From contig NZ_CP040602.1 in NCBI RefSeq assembly GCF_005885815.1, positions 1,317,630 through 1,381,629 on the forward strand: a stretch of DNA of 64,000 nt, written 5' to 3'. A model generated the notes under the pieces. It saw only the letters and a program-made list of their open reading frames with translations. It searched no databases and had not been told where the DNA came from. Origin of the DNA: Thiomicrorhabdus sediminis (GTDB taxonomy: Bacteria; Pseudomonadota; Gammaproteobacteria; Thiomicrospirales; Thiomicrospiraceae). The position numbers were made by a program, and so were the translations under genes. This document shows positions 51,253 to 59,538 of this stretch, piece by piece (within the stretch, counting starts at the first letter, position 1; every line of letters starts with the position of its first letter).

Positions 51253-52371
51253 TTACATGACTTGTTTTAAAAAATCGGTATTTCGTTGAGTTACTGTCTC
51301 TTTAATATCAAGTGCGTGAGCATAACGGTTCGTCATTAATAAGCTCTTGTGATTCAAAGTAGCACGAATATCTTCAAGACTAAACCCTTCAGCCAGCATT
51401 GTGCTAGCGGTTGTATGTCTCAAATCGTGAACACGCAATCCAACAGGCATATTGGATTCAATCTTTGCTTGATGCCATAGATGATCCCATTCTAGCATCG
51501 GCTTTCTTGGATTTGTTCGGTGTTGAAATACCCACTTAGAAAGCGGCTGGCTTACCTTCCATTCTTTCAGAAGTTTCAAGGCATGAGCCGGTAGCTTGAT
51601 TGCATGATCGGTTTTATTTTTTGTCTTTAAGAGATAAATAACCCCTGAATCAAAATCTATGTTCTCCCATCGAAGACAACTAATCTCATTTCGTCTGGCA
51701 CCAGTTAGCAGAAGAAGGTAGACCAGCGGAAACAAGCCTTTCCATCGGCTGTTTTTACAGGCATTCAGTAAATCGACCTGTTGTTCTTTCGTCAGGAATA
51801 GCATTCTGCCCTGGCTATCTTTAGCCCTTGGAACATCTTTGGTTGGATTCACTAATTGATATTGCTTAAATTCTCGCTGTCTTGCAAGCCATTTAAACAA
51901 ACTAGAAAAAGCCGCTTGATAACGGTTACGTGTGGGATCTTTAAACTGACGCTCGTCTTGAATACGGTCAAGCTCGATTTCGAAAGCCAATCGGGAGATT
52001 TCATTAATTGGGACATTATGTAGTTTGGTGAATTGTTGTAACTGGCGAACATATTTGGGAGCGCTATCCAGTTCGCATTGATTGCCATAGATGACAATAC
52101 ATTCTTGCAATGTTGGTGTTGAGTCGCGTTTTCTTCGCAGATTGATTTCATCAATGATGACTTGAGCGGCTTTGGCTTTGCGAGTTGGGTTGCCATTGTT
52201 ATCAGTCGCGCCCAAATACGACAAATCATCTAACCATTCTTCAGCTTCGGCTAGAGTATCAAAACGCTGTGAATAGCGAATACCGTTATATTGTCTTTGG
52301 GCATTAAAACGGGTGGAATTTTTAGTTTTTACAGGTGTGATAGTGCCGGAACGGCTTTTCGAAATTAGCAT
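51253..52371 (-). CDS. int: Tyrosine recombinase / phage-type integrase
   Basis: About 372 residues. An N-terminal arm-binding domain (~10-60; RFNAQRQYNGIRYSQRF), a SAM-like core-binding domain (~90-185) and the catalytic domain (~195-372) are in order. The active-site residues are visible: Arg in LTGARRNEIS, Lys in TKNKTDHAIKL, HDLRHT (His and Arg), His in LNHKSLLMT and the Tyr in NRYAHA. The frame extends to an ATG at 52413 inside the TGCATT repeat, but ATG 52371 has AGAGGA eight bases upstream. It lies next to its attachment site in tRNA-Leu and should integrate and excise the island. Confidence 0.95.
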   Translation of the reverse strand: MLISKSRSGTITPVKTKNSTRFNAQRQYNGIRYSQRFDTLAEAEEWLDDLSYLGATDNNGNPTRKAKAAQVIIDEINLRRKRDSTPTLQECIVIYGNQCELDSAPKYVRQLQQFTKLHNVPINEISRLAFEIELDRIQDERQFKDPTRNRYQAAFSSLFKWLARQREFKQYQLVNPTKDVPRAKDSQGRMLFLTKEQQVDLLNACKNSRWKGLFPLVYLLLLTGARRNEISCLRWENIDFDSGVIYLLKTKNKTDHAIKLPAHALKLLKEWKVSQPLSKWVFQHRTNPRKPMLEWDHLWHQAKIESNMPVGLRVHDLRHTTASTMLAEGFSLEDIRATLNHKSLLMTNRYAHALDIKETVTQRNTDFLKQVM

Positions 52372-52408
52372 TTTTCTAATCCTCTTACGAGGTGTCAGAA
52401 AATCAAAA

Positions 52409-52427
52409 TGCATTCCTATTGCATTTC
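52409..52427. repeat. TGCATTC-N4-TGCATTT repeat at the integrase end
   Basis: TGCATTCC at 52409 and TGCATTTC at 52420, 11 bases apart, the same unit as at 36798-36815 near the other end. It is flanked by a larger inverted repeat (GTGTCA..AAATC / GATTTTGACAC, ~52392-52441). Candidate integrase arm site or autoregulatory operator. Confidence 0.5.
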
Positions 52428-52508
52428 ATCGATTTTGACACGTCAGATAGTTGAAAACGAATGCTACTTCAAACAACTAAAAACGCTTTTAAAATCAACA
52501 AATTAAAG

Positions 52509-52565
52509 ATGGTGCCCAGGGCCGGAGTCGAACCGGCACAGTGTTTCCACCGGGGGATTTTAAGT
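52509..52565. repeat. Right attachment repeat (57 bp, inside tRNA-Leu)
   Basis: Identical to 36567-36623; covers the tRNA-Leu(UAA) gene from the anticodon loop to the encoded CCA end plus one base. Confidence 0.93.
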
Positions 52566-52596
52566 CCCCTGCGTCTACCAATTTCGCCACCTGGGC
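52510..52596 (-). tRNA. leuZ: tRNA-Leu (UAA)
   Basis: An 87-base class II tRNA with encoded CCA. The acceptor GCCCAGG pairs with CCTGGGC, the D-arm has AAATTGGTAGAC, the anticodon loop CTTAAAA gives UAA, a long variable arm CGGTGGAAACACTG is present and the T-arm reads GGTTCGAGTCC. Third in a Gly-Cys-Leu set after pgsA, as glyW-cysT-leuZ in E. coli. It is the integration target of the island; its 3' part is now supplied by the repeat. Confidence 0.97.
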
Positions 52597-52657
52597 ATAG
52601 TGTCCAGTAAATGATTTACTGAGTAGATTATCCTGAAAGGAATCAAGATAAATAAAA

Positions 52658-52731
52658 TGGAGGCGCGACCCGGAGTCGAACCGAGGTCCACGGATTTGCA
52701 ATCCGCTGCATAGCCACTCTGCCATCGCGCC
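52658..52731 (-). tRNA. cysT: tRNA-Cys (GCA)
   Basis: 74 bases with encoded CCA. The acceptor GGCGCGA pairs with TCGCGCC, the anticodon loop is TTGCAAA (GCA) and the T-arm reads GGTTCGACTCC. Middle gene of the Gly-Cys-Leu cluster. Confidence 0.97.
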
Positions 52732-52734
52732 ATT

Positions 52735-52809
52735 TGGAGCGGGAAACGAGGATCGAACTCGCGACCCCAACCTTGGCAAGGTTGTGCTCTACCGCTGAGC
52801 TATTCCCGC
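52735..52809 (-). tRNA. glyW: tRNA-Gly (GCC)
   Basis: 75 bases with encoded CCA. The acceptor GCGGGAA pairs with TTCCCGC, the D-arm has TAGCTCAGCGGTAGAGC, the anticodon loop is TTGCCAA (GCC) and the T-arm reads GAGTTCGATCC. Only three bases separate it from the tRNA-Cys gene, so the two are co-transcribed. Confidence 0.97.
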
Positions 52810-52931
52810 TTGATGGGGCGTATTATAGGTTCTCCCCCATAAAGGTCAAGAATTTTTTCTGAAAAAACTGAAAAACACTTAACCTGAATAAACACCGTTA
52901 AACCAAGCCCTAAAGCCGGGTTTAACTAAGT

Positions 52932-53504
52932 CTATGATTCTGTTGAGCGAATGATCTCAGGCAGCGCCGCCTTGGTATATTGCACCCAAGTAATCAAAGT
53001 TAGCATCGCGGCAAAATAGAGCATTGGGAAACCAAGCTCACCCCAGTTAACCCCCCATAACTCACCACCATATAACAACCAAGTTAAGGCCGCTAATTGC
53101 GAAGCGGTTTTGATTTTACCGAGTTTCGATACCGCCACCACTTCACGGGCATTGTTTTCCGCCATCCATTCACGTAAAGCGGAAATACCGATCTCGCGCA
53201 TCATAATCACCACGGCTGATAATATGACCAGCAGATTATCGTGATATTCGGCCGCCACCACTATCAATGCGGCGGCAACAATTAGCTTATCGGCAACCGG
53301 ATCCAAAAAGGCACCGAGTTTACTGTCAGAACCGAGTTTGCGCGCCAGATAGCCATCAAACCAATCGGTGATAGCGGCAATCATAAAGGCTAAACCGGCC
53401 CAAAAACGAGCGTCTTCAATCGGTGCGTAATAACAGATTAGAAAAACAGGAATCAGGATGACACGACTCCATGTCATCATCATAGGAATGGATTTTATCG
53501 TCAT
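52932..53504 (-). CDS. pgsA: CDP-diacylglycerol--glycerol-3-phosphate phosphatidyltransferase PgsA
   Basis: 190 residues, four to five TM helices. The CDP-alcohol phosphotransferase motif is present as DGYLARKLGSDSKLGAFLDP followed by VADK, with the metal-binding Asp residues in place. It makes phosphatidylglycerol phosphate, the first committed step to PG and cardiolipin, in the inner membrane. It lies after uvrC and before the tRNA cluster, the classical uvrC-pgsA-glyW-cysT-leuZ order. Length matches E. coli PgsA (182). Confidence 0.96.
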   Translation of the reverse strand: MTIKSIPMMMTWSRVILIPVFLICYYAPIEDARFWAGLAFMIAAITDWFDGYLARKLGSDSKLGAFLDPVADKLIVAAALIVVAAEYHDNLLVILSAVVIMMREIGISALREWMAENNAREVVAVSKLGKIKTASQLAALTWLLYGGELWGVNWGELGFPMLYFAAMLTLITWVQYTKAALPEIIRSTES

Positions 53505-53637
53505 AAGGTTTCTTTAATGATTGGACTGCAAGAGTGCTTTGAATTAATTAAATGCAATATACCATACTTGCGATTATGCCATTTAAGGCTTTATCGCTTT
53601 AACGGCTATTTTAATCGAATTTGGCAAAAATCCTGTC

Positions 53638-55524
53638 TTAAAGGCCACCGTGGAAGAAATCATAGATGCGTTGAGCCTTATCCAAACTGATGCCCTTTAC
53701 TTTTTGCAACTCGGCGATTGATGCTTGTTTGACTTCATTCAAACCGCCAAAGTGCAGTAACAACTGTTTGCGTGTTTTGGGACCAATACCCTCGATCGCT
53801 TCCAAGGAAGATTGCGTTTGTGCTTTACCTCGCTTGGCTCGGTGCGAAGTAATAGCGAAACGGTGCGCTTCGTCGCGAATGTAGTTGATCAGATGTAAAG
53901 CCATATCATCGGCTTCCAGATCAATACCTTCTAGATTATAAGGAGTGTAGAGGATTTCCAAACCGGCTTTACGCCCTTCTCCTTTTGCCACCGAAACCAA
54001 CGGAATATGCTCTAGCTGCAGGCTTTTTAAAACTTCTATCGCTTGCGATAACTGCCCCTTACCGCCATCGACAACAATCAGATCAGGCAAGCTGGCATTT
54101 TCATTTTTCAGGCGACTGTAACGACGGCTTAACGCTTGGTGCATGGCGGCATAATCATCACCAGGCTGGATACCGTCTATATTGAACTTACGATAAGCCT
54201 GAGTATTTGGCACCCCTTCCTGGAACACGACACAACTGGCAACCGTTTGCTGGCCTTGCGTATGACTGATGTCGAAACACTCCATATGGTTAGGTGCTTG
54301 TGCCAAAGCCAGCACCTCCTGCAAAGCCTGGACACGTTCAACCTGACTGGCTTTTTGTGTCATATGTTGCTTCAAACCGGAATTGGCATTGGTCTCGGCC
54401 AGCGTAATCAAACCTTTTGCTGTCTGGTTATTGGCCGTTTTCAAATTAACCGCGCCATTACGCTGCTGCTTTAACCAAGTTTGCAGCACTTCTTTGTCTT
54501 GCAGATTTACAGGCAACAAGACCTCAGCTGGAACCGGGTGCAATTGATAATGCTGGGTAATAAAGGCACTGAGAATTTCATCGCTGTCACTGGTTTCATT
54601 GAGTTTGGGATAAAAATGCTCGCTACCCCACAAATTACCGCCGCGATACATCATCAAACAGACACACACCTGCGCTGATTGTTCAGCCAAGGCAATGACG
54701 TCCATATCCTTGGAACCTGGCTGGTTAATCAAATGCTGTGATTGAATCGCCCTTAAGGCCGCAATCTGATCACGGTAGCGCGCCGCCTGCTCAAACTCCA
54801 ATTCCATTGAGGCGGTTTCCATTTTCTGTCCTAAATCTTCAATAACCGAAAAACTCTCTCCACGCAAAAAACCCAAAGTATGTTCGACATCTTCACCATA
54901 CTCCTGCTTGGTCACCAGACCTTCAACGCAGGGACCTGAACAACGTTTAATCTGATATTGCAAACAGGGACGCGAACGATGATTAAAAACGCTTTCGGCA
55001 CACTGGCGGACCGGAAAGATTTTTTGCAGCGCATGCAGGGTTTGATGAACCGCTTGGGCATTGGGAAAAGGTCCGAAATAATCACCGTTACGACGCTTGG
55101 CACCGCGATGATAACTTAAAGACGGAAAGGTTTTATCGGTTGAAACGAAAATATAAGGATAGGACTTATCATCCCTAAAAAGTATATTATACTTAGGCTT
55201 ATGACGCTTTATTAAGGTATTTTCCAGTATAAACGCTTCACTATCGGTATCGGTGACCGTCACCTCAATACGCGCAATTTGCGGCACCATCTTGGCCGTC
55301 TTGATATCGTCATGCTGTTTTTTAAAATAACTGGAAACACGACGCTTGAGGTTTTTCGCCTTACCGACATAGATGATTTTGTCGGCACTATTAATCATAC
55401 GGTAAACACCCGGACGCTCGGTCAACTGCTTCAAAAACGCATCGATATCAAAGTCTATATTTTCAGACTTGCTTGAAGGTTCAGCCTTGTTTTCGGAGTC
55501 GTTTCGGTTATTATCTGCGTTCAT
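53638..55524 (-). CDS. uvrC: Excinuclease ABC subunit C, UvrC
   Basis: 628 residues. The GIY-YIG nuclease (~35-115; PGVYRMINSADKIIYVGKAK) makes the 3' incision. A UVR (UvrB-binding) motif lies at ~225-260, the RNase H-like endonuclease half at ~400-560 (ECFDISHTQGQQTVAS, LIVVDGGKGQ) makes the 5' incision, and a C-terminal helix-hairpin-helix pair (~580-628; IEGIGPKTRKQLLLHFGG) binds DNA. An extra ~25-residue acidic/polar N-terminus precedes the usual start. A Cys-rich segment CLQYQIKRCSGPC fits the Fe-S cluster reported for UvrC. It is followed by pgsA after 133 bases. Confidence 0.97.
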   Translation of the reverse strand: MNADNNRNDSENKAEPSSKSENIDFDIDAFLKQLTERPGVYRMINSADKIIYVGKAKNLKRRVSSYFKKQHDDIKTAKMVPQIARIEVTVTDTDSEAFILENTLIKRHKPKYNILFRDDKSYPYIFVSTDKTFPSLSYHRGAKRRNGDYFGPFPNAQAVHQTLHALQKIFPVRQCAESVFNHRSRPCLQYQIKRCSGPCVEGLVTKQEYGEDVEHTLGFLRGESFSVIEDLGQKMETASMELEFEQAARYRDQIAALRAIQSQHLINQPGSKDMDVIALAEQSAQVCVCLMMYRGGNLWGSEHFYPKLNETSDSDEILSAFITQHYQLHPVPAEVLLPVNLQDKEVLQTWLKQQRNGAVNLKTANNQTAKGLITLAETNANSGLKQHMTQKASQVERVQALQEVLALAQAPNHMECFDISHTQGQQTVASCVVFQEGVPNTQAYRKFNIDGIQPGDDYAAMHQALSRRYSRLKNENASLPDLIVVDGGKGQLSQAIEVLKSLQLEHIPLVSVAKGEGRKAGLEILYTPYNLEGIDLEADDMALHLINYIRDEAHRFAITSHRAKRGKAQTQSSLEAIEGIGPKTRKQLLLHFGGLNEVKQASIAELQKVKGISLDKAQRIYDFFHGGL

Positions 55525-55645
55525 ATCGTGATAAGGTGTTTTTAATAGTTTCTAAAGCGCCTATAACGCTTTTGACTGAAAATTCAGTCCAGACGGTTTA
55601 CTATCGAAGAACCGTCATTATAAAGGATTAAGCAAAGGATTATGC

Positions 55646-56599
55646 ATGGATAATGAACCGCAAAACTCTCAACACGGCTTTGAAAGACTCGCGCTTGCTG
55701 TCGAATCTCTGGTTAAACAAGAACGCTGGAGCCGCCGCTTTGCCAATATTCTAAAACTGGCGGTTGCTGCCTATATCGTGTTTTTTATCTATATTGCCAT
55801 TGATAATATTCAAGACGGTAAAGAAATGGATGCTCTTCATCAAGGTCAGGAGCATGCCGCAGTCATCAAACTGAATGGCGCGATTATGCCTAACAGCAAG
55901 GTCAGCGCCGAGGCGATTAACCCGCTATTGCGCAAAGCCTTCAGTAATGAAAACAGCAAAGCGGTCATTATCCTTGCTAATTCGCCAGGCGGCAGCCCGG
56001 TGCAGTCGGCCTTGATTAACGATGAAATCGAACGCTTAAAAGCCAAATACAATAAACCGGCCTATGTCGTTGTCGAAGACATGTGTGCATCGGGTTGTTA
56101 TTACATCGCCGTGGCCGCCGATGATATTTATGCCAATATCGGTTCTATCGTCGGCTCGATCGGAGTTCGCATGGATACTTTCGGTTTTACCGGACTAATG
56201 GATAAACTCGGTATCGAAAACCGCTCGATGCATGCCGGTGATCACAAAGCCTTTATTGACCCGTTTGGCGAAAAGGACGAAGCCGGCCGTAATTTCTTCA
56301 AAGAACGTGTCTTGGAACGCACTCACCAACAGTTTATCGCTGCGGTGCGTAAAGGTCGTGGTGAGCGCATTAAAGAAAACGACAACACCTATACCGGTTT
56401 GGTCTGGCTTGGTGATGAAGCGGTTGAAAACGGCATGATTGACGGTATTGGAGACTTGGGCTCGGTGGCTCGCGACATTGTCGGAACCGAAAAGGTGCGT
56501 TATTACGAGGTGGATAAATCACTGCTTGAAGAGTTGATGGGAGATTTCGGCGCCGAAGCGAGCAGCAAACTCGCGCTACTGTTATCGACGCTGAAATAA
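55646..56599 (+). CDS. S49-family peptidase (SohB/SppA-like)
   Basis: 317 residues. An N-terminal TM helix (~36-53) anchors a ClpP-fold protease domain. SPGGSPVQSALINDEI forms the oxyanion region, DMCASGCYYIAVAADDIYAN holds the nucleophile Ser, and the Lys of the Ser/Lys dyad is in GDHKAFIDPFG. It is a short single-domain member. It should degrade signal peptides or membrane protein fragments on the periplasmic side. The gene is divergent from uvrC and has an AAAGGA before its ATG; a terminator follows. Confidence 0.92.
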   Translation: MDNEPQNSQHGFERLALAVESLVKQERWSRRFANILKLAVAAYIVFFIYIAIDNIQDGKEMDALHQGQEHAAVIKLNGAIMPNSKVSAEAINPLLRKAFSNENSKAVIILANSPGGSPVQSALINDEIERLKAKYNKPAYVVVEDMCASGCYYIAVAADDIYANIGSIVGSIGVRMDTFGFTGLMDKLGIENRSMHAGDHKAFIDPFGEKDEAGRNFFKERVLERTHQQFIAAVRKGRGERIKENDNTYTGLVWLGDEAVENGMIDGIGDLGSVARDIVGTEKVRYYEVDKSLLEELMGDFGAEASSKLALLLSTLK

Positions 56600-56622
56600 C
56601 CGCGATCCGTTAACTCCATTTA

Positions 56623-56659
56623 ATCCCTCCTCTCAAACTCTTGATTGGAGGGATTTTTA
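56623..56659 (+). terminator. Intrinsic terminator after the S49 peptidase gene
   Basis: ATCCCTCC and GGAGGGAT arms around a 16-base loop, followed by TTTTAT; 24 bases after the stop. Confidence 0.8.
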
Positions 56660-56714
56660 TTTACAGAAAGATTTTTATTTATGAAGGCAATCACTTCTGA
56701 TCAAGCAAAGCCCC

Positions 56715-59303
56715 TTATTGCTCATCAAGCAAATCCAACACGCCCAACTCTATATAGCTTTGCAGCGTTAACTGACCATAAGCAAGACCATTATCCTTTT
56801 GGAATTCCTTGAGTGCGTTCAAGGTATTAATTCCCCAGATGCCATCAACCACAACGTAATCCAGTGGCGGTAAAGGCTTAAGGTATCCCTTATTGAGTAA
56901 CGCTTGCTGTAACGGCTTGATCATTGCGCGTGAACGGCTCATTTTACATAGCGTGGCACGCATCTGCTTTTGATCTTCACTGTACAAAGGCTGACCATTT
57001 TCCAGCATAGGGATTTGCGCTCGGGCACCGCAGCGCCAAATTTGAGCACCCTTGATATATCCGGCCAATACCGGCTTACTGCTGCTAGGCACACCTGAGA
57101 TAAAATCAAAATTATCTCCCTGCACACGCTGCAATCGCATCAGCACTGCGGTTGGTTGCTGATTATCCACCTTGATAGGCTTGGCAACACTGGGTTCATT
57201 GACATGATTTGCCGCAACGTCTATCTCGCCCGACTCTTCGGGCGCTATAGCGTGATTGTTGCTGACCAACATCTCACTGTTATCAATTTCTTCGGAAATG
57301 TCGCTTTGCTCAGATTGCAGCTCTGTAGCAACAACCGATTCGGTTTGTGCCAAATTCTGTTCATGCTGACGTGTTCTACCGATATCAGCGGCAAACACGC
57401 CGATATGCTCAAGAGACTGGATGGTCAACTGACCAAATACCAAGCCGTTATCGGCCTGATACTGTTTTAATGCCTGCAGGGTCGAACTGCCCCAAATACC
57501 GTCAACCACTTCGGCTTTGGTCAATCCCTTTTCTTCTGCAACCGTTTTTAAATAGCCTTGTTCATATAAGCGATATTGCAGATCGGTCATTGTTGCCAGA
57601 TCTCGACTCGACTTACACAAAGTGGCACTTAGCTGCTTTTCTTCACGACTATAATCCCAATGCCCGTCTTTGTACTGAGGCACCAAAGCATTCGCGGCGC
57701 AACGATAATAATCGACCCCGCCAACCTTGCGATACATGGCCCTTTTGCGGTTATCTACCACAAAATTAGTCACCGCAGGCCAAGGAACAGTATCGTTAGG
57801 CATCAACCGCTCTGTGTCATTAATATTCTCTTCTGCAGTGCTTTGCTCGTTTTCAATCCCTATTGCGGAGTCGTTTATTTCTGCCGTTTCAGCGGCGCTA
57901 TCAGTCGGCGCACCGTTAACGGATTCATTGCCTGCGGATTCTTCTGCTAGCACCTCAATTTGACCATTTCCGGCAGTCGATTGCTCTTCGGCAACTTGAT
58001 TTTGTTCGATATTGCCTAGGGTGTTTCGTGCCAGATTAGCCAGCAAACTGGTTGGCTCTATACGCTCACTAGGCGCTTCGAACACCCCCAGGTTTTCCAG
58101 CGATTGAATCGTTAATTGGCCAAACACCAAGCCGTTATCGACCTGATAAGCCTTCAAGGCCTCCAGAGTGGTGTCCCCCCAAATCCCATCAACCACCTGC
58201 TCTTTGGTTAATTGACGTGATTCAGCCACCTCTTGTAAATAACCCAGTTGATATAGTCGTTGTTGCAGGTCGCTAATAACCTTTTTATTACGACTGGCTT
58301 TACACAAGGTCGCACTAAGTTGTTTTTGCGCAGCGGAATAATCCCATTTACCCGCTTTTAAATCGGCGACAAAAGCATTGGCGGCACAACGATAATAATC
58401 AACTCCGTCCACGTTTCTATAGAACACACTATCGCGGTTATCGACGACAAAATTGGTGACCATCGGTAAATTCGGCGTATCTGCGCTTTGCGATGATGCC
58501 GCTTCGGCAATCATCAATTTACGCTCGGCTTCCCGTCGGTCTTGTTCAGCTTGCTCTTGAGCCTGCTGTTTTTCTTTTAAACGCTGCGCTTTGAGCTGCA
58601 ACTGCTTTTCCAATTCGGTCGGCGGTGCGATCTCACTAACACCCAATAAAGCGAAGCTTTCATTGCTGGCCGGAAACAATCCCATGTGTTCGAGCGATTC
58701 AATCGTTAGCTGTCCATACAACAAACCGTGATACTTTTGATACTCTTTTAGCGCCTCCAGCGAAGCCTCCCCCCAGACCCCATCAACCAGCTGGGGCTGA
58801 CTCAAGTTCGCGGAAAACAGATAACCCATATCGAACAACTTTTGCTGCACTTTTTTGATTAGCGCTTTACTACGACTTTGCGCACAAAGCGTGGCACTAA
58901 GCTCGGTGGTGTCTTTATGGTAATACCATTTTCCGGCCGAATCGGCCATTGGTTTCTGTGCCGGAGCGGCACAACGGTAATAAGAGAGACCATCCTGATT
59001 ACGGTAAAAAACCGCGGCATTACTGCTCGGTTTAATACGAATGGTGTCGCGCGTATCCAAGAGCGCTTGTTTTTCGATTTGACGTGCTTTTATCTGGTTG
59101 AATAAGGCACTTTTTTCCTGCTGTTTGGCTAGCTGTTGCTGAATACGCTCACGCTCTTCCGCCTTGGCTTTTTCAATCATCAAGGCAACTTCGGACTCAC
59201 TTAATGCCTTATCGCCGCTTTTATCGGTTGTTGCGCAGCCCACCAGTAAAAAACTGGCAAACCCAGCGCTGTATAAAGCCAGCTTTAATCGAGTAAGTTT
59301 CAT
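56715..59303 (-). CDS. Large lipoprotein with four peptidoglycan-binding repeats
   Basis: 862 residues. A lipoprotein signal (lipobox LLVGC, Cys ~23) is followed by a charged coiled coil (~35-80). Four repeat units lie at roughly 95-210, 290-405, 520-640 and 760-860. Each unit begins with a short (F/M)YR...DYYRCAA block, continues with LSATLC(K)xSR, and ends in a PG_binding_1 module (VVDGIWGxxTLxALKxYQ, GQLTIQSLExLGVF). Two Cys per unit could form a disulfide. The linkers are acidic and low in complexity. It is probably tethered to the outer membrane and holds the cell wall; I do not know a named family with this architecture. No operon partner is evident. Confidence 0.8.
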   Translation of the reverse strand: MKLTRLKLALYSAGFASFLLVGCATTDKSGDKALSESEVALMIEKAKAEERERIQQQLAKQQEKSALFNQIKARQIEKQALLDTRDTIRIKPSSNAAVFYRNQDGLSYYRCAAPAQKPMADSAGKWYYHKDTTELSATLCAQSRSKALIKKVQQKLFDMGYLFSANLSQPQLVDGVWGEASLEALKEYQKYHGLLYGQLTIESLEHMGLFPASNESFALLGVSEIAPPTELEKQLQLKAQRLKEKQQAQEQAEQDRREAERKLMIAEAASSQSADTPNLPMVTNFVVDNRDSVFYRNVDGVDYYRCAANAFVADLKAGKWDYSAAQKQLSATLCKASRNKKVISDLQQRLYQLGYLQEVAESRQLTKEQVVDGIWGDTTLEALKAYQVDNGLVFGQLTIQSLENLGVFEAPSERIEPTSLLANLARNTLGNIEQNQVAEEQSTAGNGQIEVLAEESAGNESVNGAPTDSAAETAEINDSAIGIENEQSTAEENINDTERLMPNDTVPWPAVTNFVVDNRKRAMYRKVGGVDYYRCAANALVPQYKDGHWDYSREEKQLSATLCKSSRDLATMTDLQYRLYEQGYLKTVAEEKGLTKAEVVDGIWGSSTLQALKQYQADNGLVFGQLTIQSLEHIGVFAADIGRTRQHEQNLAQTESVVATELQSEQSDISEEIDNSEMLVSNNHAIAPEESGEIDVAANHVNEPSVAKPIKVDNQQPTAVLMRLQRVQGDNFDFISGVPSSSKPVLAGYIKGAQIWRCGARAQIPMLENGQPLYSEDQKQMRATLCKMSRSRAMIKPLQQALLNKGYLKPLPPLDYVVVDGIWGINTLNALKEFQKDNGLAYGQLTLQSYIELGVLDLLDEQ

Positions 59304-59465
59304 TCACCATCCTTAACTGCTGACGAAGCTCGTCAAATTCATAAAGAATCCTATTTTAACGTTTTTACTGAAGCTTGGGCATGGCTTTGCGTTTATCCAT
59401 TATTTATTCATATTTGCAAAGCACAAAGGCACGCATATTGCCCAAAGAAAAAAATCAGCCAATAA

Positions 59466-59499
59466 AAAAGCCGATAATCCTGATGGATTATCGGCTTTT
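59466..59499. terminator. Bidirectional intrinsic terminator downstream of acnB
   Basis: AAAAGCCGATAATCC-TGAT-GGATTATCGGCTTTT; a perfect stem of about 15 bp with A/T runs on both sides, 40 bases past the acnB stop. Confidence 0.9.
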
Positions 59500-59538
59500 G
59501 GATTCCAGTAAACTGGAGTCGATTAAAGCGAAACCAAC

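Larger units (their letters stand above)
36567..52565. mobile_element. Integrated satellite-like genomic island at tRNA-Leu(UAA), ~15.9 kb
   Basis: A 57-base sequence is repeated without mismatch at 36567-36623 and 52509-52565. The right copy is the 3' two-thirds of an intact tRNA-Leu(UAA) gene; the left copy has no tRNA 5' part. A tyrosine integrase gene lies 83 bases from the right copy and points away from it, as in tRNA-targeting islands. Inside are two putative small regulators, a GNAT-like protein, a primase/helicase and signalling/motility cargo. No relaxase, type IV secretion, capsid or terminase gene is visible, so transfer would need a helper. Excision between the repeats would give a 15,942-bp circle and leave the tRNA intact. 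Confidence 0.9.

Noticed and set aside
36567-52565. Integrative conjugative element or prophage
   Set aside because: No relaxase, coupling protein, type IV secretion, capsid, tail, portal or terminase gene can be seen in the whole interval.
52495-52779. 94-codon minus-strand open frame
   Set aside because: It covers the tRNA-Leu and tRNA-Cys genes; a frame across structural RNA genes.
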